Assembly: GCF_008801925.2 (NCBI RefSeq)
Contig: NZ_CP062803.1
Coordinates: 3,286,001 to 3,350,000 of the forward strand
Direction of reading: 5' to 3'
Source of the DNA: Cupriavidus basilensis
GTDB taxonomy: Bacteria > Pseudomonadota > Gammaproteobacteria > Burkholderiales > Burkholderiaceae
Length of the DNA: 64,000 nt
The notes under the pieces were generated by a model, which saw nothing but the letters and a program-made list of their open reading frames with translations, did not search any database and was not told where the DNA came from. Positions 36,337 through 43,561 of this stretch are shown piece by piece (position 1 is the first letter of the stretch; every line of letters starts with the position of its first letter). The translations under genes were made by a program, and so were the position numbers.

Positions 36337-37227
36337 TCACCCGGGCAATTCGCAGCGCGGCGCCAGCACCGCCTGCGCCACCTCGGCGCCGGGCTGCTGC
36401 GCGAAGGCGACCCAGGCCAGCTTGCGCGGGTCGGCCCCGGTTGGCAGCGGCACGCTGCCCGACCACGCCAGCCCCTCGGCCGGCACCGCGAAGGGGCCCA
36501 GCCAGAGCCGCACGACACGCTCGTGATGCAGCGTGGCGCCTTGGTTCTCGCCGGCCTTCACCGACGACACCAGCCCGTCCTCGACCAGCGCGGCATAGGC
36601 CTGCAGTGGCCCGGAGCGGGCCGCCGGCGTCACGCTCAGCGCAACCTGCACTTGCCCGGCGGAGAGCGCCTGCCAGCCCAGCCGAAGCGAGGCGCCGGGC
36701 GCTTGCGCGTTGATCTCGGCCACGCGCGCCGCGACCTCGCCTGCGTCGTGCCAGCGGCGCTGCTCACGCGCGCCGACAAACACCTCTGGCGTATATACCG
36801 TATGACTGCCGACGGCGCCCGCCAGCGCGCGCTGGCGGGCAGTAAACACCGGGCTGGCAAAGCGGTCGCGCCAGCCCAGGCTGTCCCAGTAGTCGACATG
36901 CAGCGCCAGCGCCAGCGCCTGCGTGGCCGGCAGCCGAGCGGCCTGCGTGCCGAGCCAGTGATCGGCGGGCGGACAGCTGTTACAGCCCTCCGAGGTGTAG
37001 AGCTCGATCAACGCCAGCCGCTGGGGCGGGCTGTCATGCAGGCACGCGGCCGGCACGGCGCTGGCCGCCGCGCCCACCGGCCCGGCCAGCGCGGCGAGCA
37101 TCAGCATCGGCGCCCAGCGCATTGGCCAAGACCTGGGCTTGCAGGATTTGCGCGATGGGGTGCGCGGCCCGGCTTCCCGGTGCGCGATGGCATCGGCCTG
37201 GGCCGATTGTTCGAGATGCTTGTGCAT
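36337..37227 (-). CDS. DUF1223 thioredoxin-like secreted protein
   Basis: A 296-residue DUF1223 protein with a thioredoxin-like fold. The family motif ELYTSEGCNSCPPADHWL contains a CxxC pair (about residues 82-85). The N terminus is long and basic before a hydrophobic stretch (MRWAPMLMLAALAGPVGAAA, residues 36-55), so it is either exported with a long n-region or really starts at Met36. ATG 37227 is favoured by a GGAGG ribosome site six bases upstream. The substrate or partner is unknown. Divergent from the ChaC-like gene. Confidence 0.87.
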   Translation of the reverse strand: MHKHLEQSAQADAIAHREAGPRTPSRKSCKPRSWPMRWAPMLMLAALAGPVGAAASAVPAACLHDSPPQRLALIELYTSEGCNSCPPADHWLGTQAARLPATQALALALHVDYWDSLGWRDRFASPVFTARQRALAGAVGSHTVYTPEVFVGAREQRRWHDAGEVAARVAEINAQAPGASLRLGWQALSAGQVQVALSVTPAARSGPLQAYAALVEDGLVSSVKAGENQGATLHHERVVRLWLGPFAVPAEGLAWSGSVPLPTGADPRKLAWVAFAQQPGAEVAQAVLAPRCELPG

Positions 37228-37352
37228 GCTGGACCTCCGAAGGCTGCCTGACCGTTGTCAGTCGCATACAGCCTGCCGGACCTTACAGACATTTCTGCGT
37301 GCCATGTGGTTTCCATGCCGCCTGCCACGCAGCTTTGGATTATGCTTGCATC

Positions 37353-38057
37353 ATGGCCATCACCCGACAAGATCTCGAAACAGATCGGCTGCGTGCTTCT
37401 CTTTGCAGCACGCCGGTGGCTTCCTCGCTACTTCCCGAAGAAGCTTTCGAGCGTTCTCTGCACGCTACGCTGGACCAGCGGCCGGATACGCCCGGGCTGG
37501 CCGGCGATGTCCTGCTGTTCGGCTACGGCTCGCTGATCTGGAACCCGATGGTGATTCACACGGACCGCCAACTGGCTACCGTGCATGGCTACCACCGCGG
37601 CTTCTACCTGTACTCGCGCATCAACCGCGGCACCTGGGACGACCCTGGCCTGGTGCTCGCGCTGGACCGCGGCGGCTCGTGCCAGGGCGTCGTCTTCCGT
37701 ATCCCCCATCACATGATCGAGCAGGAATTCCGCCTGCTGTGGCGCCGCGAGATGCTGACCGGCGCCTACCATCCCCGCTGGCTCAATGTGAAGATGAACG
37801 GCAGCCCGCGGCAGCGCGCCCTGGCCTTCGTGATGAACCGCGAGCACGAAGCCTATGCCGGACGCTTGCCGGACGACCGCGTGGTGGCCTGCCTGCGCCA
37901 CGCCTGTGGCCTGTACGGCCCGGCCCGCGAGTACCTGCAGCAGACGCTGCTTGGCCTTGCCACCAACGGGGTCGACGACCCCTACCTGGGCCGGCTCTGG
38001 CGCCGGCTGCAGGATACGGATGCCACGGCCGCACAAGCTGTCAGCGAACCCGCCTGA
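37353..38057 (+). CDS. chaC: ChaC-type glutathione-specific gamma-glutamylcyclotransferase
   Basis: A 234-residue ChaC-family protein that releases 5-oxoproline from glutathione in the cytosol. The nucleotide-like loop LLFGYGSLIWNP (residues 54-65) is the diagnostic motif, and an acidic residue in MNREHEAYAG is the likely catalytic Glu. The start at 37353 is chosen as the first Met of the conserved protein (MAITRQDLETDRLR); the ribosome site is poor. An ankyrin protein gene follows after 16 bases, probably in the same transcript. Confidence 0.92.
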   Translation: MAITRQDLETDRLRASLCSTPVASSLLPEEAFERSLHATLDQRPDTPGLAGDVLLFGYGSLIWNPMVIHTDRQLATVHGYHRGFYLYSRINRGTWDDPGLVLALDRGGSCQGVVFRIPHHMIEQEFRLLWRREMLTGAYHPRWLNVKMNGSPRQRALAFVMNREHEAYAGRLPDDRVVACLRHACGLYGPAREYLQQTLLGLATNGVDDPYLGRLWRRLQDTDATAAQAVSEPA

Positions 38058-38073
38058 CCCAGGATCGACCAGG

Positions 38074-38877
38074 ATGCCACGCCCTGCTGCCCGCCCCCGC
38101 CGACTGGTGCTTGCCGAAGTGCTGGGGCTGACCGGTTTGCTGATGGGCGGCGCGCTGCTGGCCGGACCCGGCGGATCGACGCTGGCGGCGCGCCCTGCCA
38201 GCAGCGGCCCGGCCCAGTCATCGCCGCGCTCGCACGGGCAAGGCGCTGCCGGCTCCACCGCTGCCGCGCACGATAGCGTTGCCGGGCTCGACCGCAATCT
38301 CCTTGCCGCGGCAACGCTGGGAGACCTCGAACTGGTCAAGCGCTTGCTGGCTTCGGGCGCTTCCGCCCAGGCCGCCGACGAACGCGGCCGCAGTGCCTTG
38401 CTGGTGGCGGTCTACAGCCGCCATACCGAGGTTGCCAAGGCACTGGTGGCGGCCGGTGCCGATGTCAACCGCAAGGACATGGAATCCAACAGCCCCTTCC
38501 TGCTGGCCGCGGCCACCGGGCAGCTCGAGCTGGTGCAGCTGGCGCTGGCGCATGGGGCCGATCTCAACAGCACGGACAGCTATGACAACACCGCCCTGAT
38601 CGCCGCGTGCGAGCATGGCAACACCGAAGTGGTGAAGGTGTTGTTGAAGGCCGGCGTGGCGGTCGACCATGTCAACCGCCAGGGCTGGACCGCCTTGCTG
38701 GAGACCATCGTCATGGGCGATGGCAGCGCGCGGTATGAAGACACGGTGCAGTTGCTGCTGGATGCGGGCGCGGACGCCAACCTGGCCGACCGGGATGGCA
38801 CCACCCCGACCCGGCACGCCCGCGAGCGCAGCTACAAGACCATGGTGAAGATGCTGGTGCGCGTGCGCGGGCACTGA
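38074..38877 (+). CDS. ankyrin repeat protein with signal or anchor
   Basis: A 267-residue protein. Residues 8-30 are a hydrophobic signal or anchor after an Arg-rich n-region, then a low-complexity linker, then about six ankyrin repeats from residue 72 to the end (for example AAATLGDLELVKRLLASGAS and ALVAAGADVN). The repeats should mediate protein binding in the periplasm or at the membrane. It follows chaC by 16 bases. Similar ankyrin proteins lie next to catalase genes in other bacteria, but there is none here. Partner unknown. Confidence 0.88.
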   Translation: MPRPAARPRRLVLAEVLGLTGLLMGGALLAGPGGSTLAARPASSGPAQSSPRSHGQGAAGSTAAAHDSVAGLDRNLLAAATLGDLELVKRLLASGASAQAADERGRSALLVAVYSRHTEVAKALVAAGADVNRKDMESNSPFLLAAATGQLELVQLALAHGADLNSTDSYDNTALIAACEHGNTEVVKVLLKAGVAVDHVNRQGWTALLETIVMGDGSARYEDTVQLLLDAGADANLADRDGTTPTRHARERSYKTMVKMLVRVRGH

Positions 38878-38943
38878 CGCGGGCTCGGAAGTGCCCGCGC
38901 ATCCCGCCGATGCGACGCTACCCGCTCAGGCCACTCGGGCCAC

Positions 38944-40659
38944 TCACGCCGCTGGCTTCGACTCCGCGCTGCGCGCGTTCTCGCTTTCCTGCAGCGCGCG
39001 CCACATCACCTTGCCCGTGCCCGACTTGGGCAGCGCGTCGACAAACTCCACCACGCGCGGGTACTTGTAGGCCGCCATGTTTTCCTTGGCCCACTCGATG
39101 ATGTCCTCGGGCGTGGTCTTGCCCTTGGCATGCGTCTTGAGCACCACCACCGCCTTCACGGTTTCGCCCCGATACGCATCGCGCGTGCCGATGATGCAGG
39201 CCTCTTGCACGTCGGGATGCTTGTACAGCAGGTTCTCCACCTCGGCCGGCCATACCTTGAAACCCGACGCGTTGATCATGCGCTTGAGCCGGTCGGTGAT
39301 GAAGTAGTAGCCCTCTTCGTCCATGCGGCCCAGGTCGCCGGTGCGGAAGAAGGTCTTGCCGTCGAACTCGATGAAGGCATCGCGCGTGGCATCCGGCTTG
39401 CCCCAGTAGCCCTTGAACACCTGCGGGCCGCACACGATGATCTCGCCAGTCTCGTTGACCGCCACTTCCTTGAGCGTGACCGGGTCGATCACGCGTGCGT
39501 CGGTATTTAAGGTGGGCACGCCCAGGCACTGCAGCTTGGGCCGGTCGCCCGGATTGCTGTGGGTTGGCGCCATGGTCTCGGACAGGCCATAGCCTTCAAT
39601 GTAGTTAAGGCCGAACTGCTGCTTCAGGCGCTCCGCTACCGCCTGCGGCATGGCCGCGCCGCCTCCGCCGATGTAGCGCAGGCTCGACAGGTCGAACTGG
39701 TCCAGGTTCGGGCTGCCCAGGAAGTCGATCACCATGGTCGGGATATTGGTCCAGTGCGTGACCTGGAAGCGCGAGATCAGCCGGCCCGCGACTTCGCGGT
39801 CCCAGCGCGGCAGCATCACCACGGTAGCGCCGCTGTAGATCGGGCCGTTCATGCCGTACTGCATTCCGGTCACGTGGAACAGCGGCAGCACCGCCAGGAT
39901 CGTCGATTCCGCGCCGCTGCCGCTCCAGATACCGCCACCGATCACGTTATGCATGACGGAGCGGTGGGTGTGGATGCAACCCTTGGGAAAGCCGGTGGTG
40001 CCCGAGGTGTAGGGCATCACCGCCATGTCGTCCGGGCCCGCGGTATGCGGCCCTGGCACCAGTTGCGCGGCAAGCGCATCGGCCCAGGGGGTGGCGCCGG
40101 CCGGCAGCGGATGCTGCGTGGTCAGCCAGGCGGCCGGGGCGTCTTCGGGGTTCTCGTAGCTGGCAGGCAGCGCATCGCTGTATTGCGTGACCAGCAGGTA
40201 CTGCAGGCGCTGCTCGGGCGGCAACTCGTTGTTGGCCTGCTCGGCGCCCATGGCCAGATCCGCGCTGCAGATCGCCACGCTGGCCTGCGCGTCGGTGATG
40301 TAGTGCTTGAACTCCTCGGACCGGTTCATCGGATTGACCGGCACGACCACGGCATCCGCGCGCAGGATCGCGTAATAGGCAATGATGAACTGCGGGCAGT
40401 TCTGCATATACAGCAGCACCCGGTCGCCCTTCTTCACGCCGGCCTTTTGCTGCAGCCAGCCCGCCATGGCGCTGGCCTGGGCTTCCAGCGCCCGGAAGGT
40501 GATGGCGTTGCCGAAATACCGGATGGCCGCCTTGTCGGCGTAGCGATGGGCGGAGACCACCAGGTTGTACCAGAGCGAGGTCTCCGGCAGCACGATCTCG
40601 GTGGGCACGCGCTTGGGCCAGAACTGGAAATGCGGGCGCGCGGGCTTGGGGGTCTGCAT
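38944..40659 (-). CDS. acyl-CoA ligase (long/medium-chain fatty acid type)
   Basis: A 571-residue ANL-superfamily ligase that activates a carboxylic acid through an acyl-AMP to an acyl-CoA. The P-loop MPYTSGTTGFPKG, YGLSETMAPTH (motif A5), TGDLGRMDEEGYYFITDRLK (A7-A8) and the terminal catalytic Lys in PKSGTGKVMWR are all intact. Full length. Annotated relatives use long- or medium-chain fatty acids. ATG 40659 has AGGAGA about six bases upstream. Upstream there is a palindrome GAACG-AC-CGTTC that could bind a TetR regulator. No beta-oxidation genes adjoin. Confidence 0.92.
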   Translation of the reverse strand: MQTPKPARPHFQFWPKRVPTEIVLPETSLWYNLVVSAHRYADKAAIRYFGNAITFRALEAQASAMAGWLQQKAGVKKGDRVLLYMQNCPQFIIAYYAILRADAVVVPVNPMNRSEEFKHYITDAQASVAICSADLAMGAEQANNELPPEQRLQYLLVTQYSDALPASYENPEDAPAAWLTTQHPLPAGATPWADALAAQLVPGPHTAGPDDMAVMPYTSGTTGFPKGCIHTHRSVMHNVIGGGIWSGSGAESTILAVLPLFHVTGMQYGMNGPIYSGATVVMLPRWDREVAGRLISRFQVTHWTNIPTMVIDFLGSPNLDQFDLSSLRYIGGGGAAMPQAVAERLKQQFGLNYIEGYGLSETMAPTHSNPGDRPKLQCLGVPTLNTDARVIDPVTLKEVAVNETGEIIVCGPQVFKGYWGKPDATRDAFIEFDGKTFFRTGDLGRMDEEGYYFITDRLKRMINASGFKVWPAEVENLLYKHPDVQEACIIGTRDAYRGETVKAVVVLKTHAKGKTTPEDIIEWAKENMAAYKYPRVVEFVDALPKSGTGKVMWRALQESENARSAESKPAA

Positions 40660-40751
40660 AAAGGTCTCCTGTGCGGTCTATCCGACCTGGTCTTGGATGC
40701 GAGGCGAGAGATGAATTTGTCGAAACCAGCAATCAGTCAAGCAATATAACC

Positions 40752-40763
40752 GAACGACCGTTC
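40752..40763. promoter_or_regulatory. palindrome upstream of acyl-CoA ligase, TetR-type candidate
   Basis: GAACG-AC-CGTTC flanked by ACC on the left and TTT on the right, about 95 bases before the ligase start. The half-site resembles those of TetR-family regulators of fatty acid and acyl-CoA genes, by memory. Confidence 0.4.
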
Positions 40764-40918
40764 TTTTTTCAATCCATCGCTTACCCTTGCCTGCGCCGGC
40801 ATCATGCCGCGCGGCGTGCAAAGGTTGCATTCGGCCGCACGGTCCCAATATGAAAGAGAAGACGTCGTTGCGCGAGTGGAGCCTTTCGCGCGGGCGTTTC
40901 ACACTCCGAGGCCAAGCC

Positions 40919-41764
40919 ATGAGCGACGTAACCCTGCAGAATTTTGACGCCGACGTGATCGAGACGTCGCGCCACATCCCCGTGCTGGTCGATTTCTGGG
41001 CACCGTGGTGCGGCCCTTGCCGCACCTTGGGGCCGATGCTGGAAAAGCTTGAGGGCGAGGCGGCCGGCAAATGGCGGCTGGCCAAGGTAAACGTGGATGA
41101 GAACCAGGAGTTGGCCTCGCATTTCGGCGTGCGCAGCATTCCCCACGTGGTGGCGTTCGCCGACGGCCAGGCGGTGGACCAGTTCACCGGCGTGCTGCCG
41201 GAATCCGGGCTGCGCGAGTTCATTGCCCGGGTGATGCCAGACCCGGGCAAGGTGGCCCTGCGTGCTGCCCGCGACGCTGCCGGCGCGGGCGAGCGCGAGG
41301 CGGCCAGGTCGGCGTTCCAGGCGGCGCTGGCGTTCGATCCTGGCTTTGATGCCGCTCGCCTTGAATACATCGGTTTCCTGCTGGACGAGGATGCGCTGGA
41401 CCAGGCCCAGTTGGAGTTCGGCATGCTCTCCCCCAACGCGGCCCAGGAGGACGGCTATGCTGCGCTCTGCACCCGGATCGAGGCCATGCGCGGTGCCTCG
41501 GACCTGCCCGACGCGGCCACCCTGGCGGCCCGTGTCGCCGACGCCCCCGGTGACCTGCAGGCGCGGCTGGACCTGGCGCGCGCGCTGATCGCGCACAGGC
41601 AATATGAGCCGGCGCTGGAGCAACTGCTGGCCATCGCGCGCACGGATCGCTCCTTCGAGGACGATATCGGCCGCACGGCCATGCTGTCGGTATTCAAGCT
41701 GATGAGCGACCAGCCTGATGTGGTGTCGCGCTACCGCCGGCTGCTGGCCTCGGCGCTCAATTAA
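40919..41764 (+). CDS. cnoX: thioredoxin-TPR protein (CnoX/YbbN-like)
   Basis: A 281-residue fusion of an N-terminal thioredoxin domain (residues 1-110) with a helical TPR-like C-terminal region (115-281). The active site is WCGPC with Cys31 and Cys34, unlike E. coli CnoX, whose site is degenerate, so this protein may retain redox activity. CnoX (YbbN) is a holdase that protects GroEL and EF-Tu clients under chlorine stress. ATG 40919 follows a GAGG at eight bases. It is followed by a strong terminator. Confidence 0.9.
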   Translation: MSDVTLQNFDADVIETSRHIPVLVDFWAPWCGPCRTLGPMLEKLEGEAAGKWRLAKVNVDENQELASHFGVRSIPHVVAFADGQAVDQFTGVLPESGLREFIARVMPDPGKVALRAARDAAGAGEREAARSAFQAALAFDPGFDAARLEYIGFLLDEDALDQAQLEFGMLSPNAAQEDGYAALCTRIEAMRGASDLPDAATLAARVADAPGDLQARLDLARALIAHRQYEPALEQLLAIARTDRSFEDDIGRTAMLSVFKLMSDQPDVVSRYRRLLASALN

Positions 41765-41780
41765 ACTGGCGGGTGAACGC

Positions 41781-41807
41781 GGCGGGCCGGGCCCGCCGTT
41801 TTATTTC
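41781..41807 (+). terminator. rho-independent terminator
   Basis: GGCGGGC, CGG loop, GCCCGCC and GTTTTATTT, directly after the thioredoxin-TPR gene. Confidence 0.88.
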
Positions 41808-41829
41808 CCTGCAACCGCCCTGTTCCGCC

Positions 41830-42219
41830 GTGACTGCCTCCCCACCCCGCCTGATCGACTTCCAGACCGACCCCGAACCGCTGCCCAGCCACGATCGCCC
41901 ACGCCCGGACCGGCTGGTTGCCGGCAACCCGGACCGCACCACCTGGACGCACTACAGCGCCAGCCAGGGCGATTTCGATTGCGGCATCTGGGCTTGCGAG
42001 CCGGGCGCGTGGCGCATTGCGTTTCCGGCGGGCAAGGAGGAGTTCTTCCATGTCATCAGCGGCCGCCTGCGCATCAGCGACGACGCGGGCAACGCGCGTG
42101 AATTCGGGCCCGGCGACGCCTGCGTGATCCCGGCCGGCTTCACCGGCCTGTTCGAGGTGCTCGAACCGGTGCGCAAGCACTTTGTCGTGCTGGACCGGGC
42201 TGCCGCCGACGCAATCTAA
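41830..42219 (+). CDS. cupin domain protein
   Basis: A 129-residue single cupin. The barrel motifs are EEFFHVISGRLRISDD (motif 1 without its usual His pair) and PGDACVIPAGFTGLFEV (motif 2), like the DUF861/EutQ-type cupin_3 group. The start is taken as GTG 41830 because a longer frame would begin inside the terminator of the previous gene. No strong ribosome site is visible. The function is unknown. Convergent with the hemerythrin gene. Confidence 0.82.
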   Translation: MTASPPRLIDFQTDPEPLPSHDRPRPDRLVAGNPDRTTWTHYSASQGDFDCGIWACEPGAWRIAFPAGKEEFFHVISGRLRISDDAGNAREFGPGDACVIPAGFTGLFEVLEPVRKHFVVLDRAAADAI

Positions 42220-42242
42220 GGCATCCGGGCCATCTAGGCCAT

Positions 42243-42683
42243 TTAGCCCGCCTGCTCCGACGGTGCCTCGATCAGGCTAAAGCCGTTCTCGCGCATGTGG
42301 TTGACCATCATCGCGTCCATCGCCTTCACGTGCTGGTCGAACCAGCCGGGCAGCTCCGACAAGAGCCGCCGGCCCAGCGCCAGGTCGCCCTCGGCCACCT
42401 TGTCGCGCACCGCGCCGGCCACCGCCAGCACCCGCTCGTGCTCGCCGCGGTGGCAATGCTGCGGGCCGAAGGCCATCGCCTCCATCCACGCTTCCTCCTG
42501 GCCGAAATGATGGCGGGTGTGGTCGATCCACTCGTCCAGGGCTGCCAGGAAGCCCGCATCGTCGGCGCGCGTGGCGGCATCCAGCAGTTGGACGAATTCG
42601 GCGTGGGTGGCATCGGTGACCGGCTCGCCCAACAGCAGGTCGGGGGCCAGCGTGGCGGTGCCAGGCGAAGAGGAATCGGTCAT
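42243..42683 (-). CDS. bacteriohemerythrin-like protein
   Basis: A 146-residue hemerythrin domain protein. The non-heme di-iron ligands follow the family pattern: His27, then His59 and Glu63 (HFGQE), then His78 and His82 (HCHRGEH), then His118 and Asp123 (HVKAMD). Such small cytosolic proteins bind O2 or sense oxygen or NO. Start 42683 gives MTDSSSPGTATL; there is no clear ribosome site and the longer upstream frame looks non-coding. Upstream lies the deletion scar with two truncated genes. Confidence 0.9.
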   Translation of the reverse strand: MTDSSSPGTATLAPDLLLGEPVTDATHAEFVQLLDAATRADDAGFLAALDEWIDHTRHHFGQEEAWMEAMAFGPQHCHRGEHERVLAVAGAVRDKVAEGDLALGRRLLSELPGWFDQHVKAMDAMMVNHMRENGFSLIEAPSEQAG

Positions 42684-42840
42684 ATCGGAGGGGACAACAT
42701 CGCGAAAACCGCAAGGATACCGAATCCGCAACGGCCCGGGCTGATCCAGGACAAACCGCAGCGCCGCCAAGGACGGCAACACGCGCAGGGTATGCTCAGG
42801 GCTGGCTCCATCACCGCACCAGGCTGATCCCTGGCTTCCC

Positions 42841-42879
42841 ATGCCCCGACTGCTCTTCTTCTGCGGCCATGCCGGCACC
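42841..42879 (+). pseudogene. 5' fragment of an AAA-type ATPase gene, cut in the P-loop
   Basis: The frame starts MPRLLFFCGHAGT and then leaves the expected Walker A continuation (GKT or GKS). I recall LIFFCGHAGTGKTTLA as the start of an ATPase family in Burkholderiaceae, which is memory and not a search. The match is only 13 residues, so confidence is low. The open frame continues through unrelated DNA and antisense to the tcdA fragment. Confidence 0.35.
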
Positions 42880-42942
42880 GTCGATCGCCTGATCACTGAT
42901 GCAGGCGGCGAGCCGTCGAGCACGCTCTCGGCCTACAGCAAT
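42880..42942. other. unassigned DNA between two truncated genes
   Basis: Neither strand gives a recognisable protein in any frame. It joins the cut end of the ATPase-like fragment to the last codons of the tcdA fragment, whose true homology ends near 43008, so about 130 bases here have no assigned origin. Confidence 0.4.
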
Positions 42943-43374
42943 TCATGCCGGCGGAACGACCGACAACCTACGTGCCACGCTCGGAATATCATGGCCGGCC
43001 GCAGGGCGCGGGTTGATCTGCACCATGCGCTCCGCCATGGCCTGCACCTTGGCGCGGCCATAGGCGTCGCCCAGCGCGTGGATCTGGCGATTGGTGTTGG
43101 ACACCGCGATATGGTCCAGGTCGATCAGCGTGACACGGCCGACCGCATTGCGCGCCAGCGCCTCGGCCGCCCAGCTGCCCACCCCGCCGATGCCGACCAC
43201 GCAAACGTTGGCGGCCTCCAGCCGCGCCAGGCCCGCCGCGCCATACAGGCGCGCCACGCCGCCGAAGCGCCGGTGGTAGTCGTCATCCTCCGGGCTCTCG
43301 TGGGTAAGGGCCGGCGGCAATTGCGCCAGCTCCGGTTCCGGCTGGGTGGAGGTTGCGGGGACGGGGTTGCTCAT
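42943..43374 (-). pseudogene. tcdA: truncated tRNA threonylcarbamoyladenosine dehydratase
   Basis: The first half of TcdA (CsdL/YgdL), the E1-like enzyme that cyclises t6A37 in tRNA using ATP. The fragment is 143 residues against about 270. Conserved parts present are HRRFGGVARLYG, the ATP-binding VVGIGGVGSWAAEALAR (residues 59-75) and SNTNRQ. Homology stops at MVQINP (residue 122); the following 21 residues are unrelated, and the DAID segment and adenylation-site C half are gone. It cannot be functional as TcdA. No other copy lies in the window. Confidence 0.85.
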
Positions 43375-43561
43375 TTCTACGCTCGAAGCTGGCTGAATTG
43401 GAGGACACTGCGGGGAAAAGCGCGCGTTGCCGCACCTTGTCAGCCAGGCGCCGACAGGGGAGCGGGGCGCGCAACTATACAATACCCACAGCAGTGGTTC
43501 GATCGCCGCATTGTCTCGCAGAGCGCGCGCGGCTGCCGGCGCCAACCAGGAAACCGATCCC

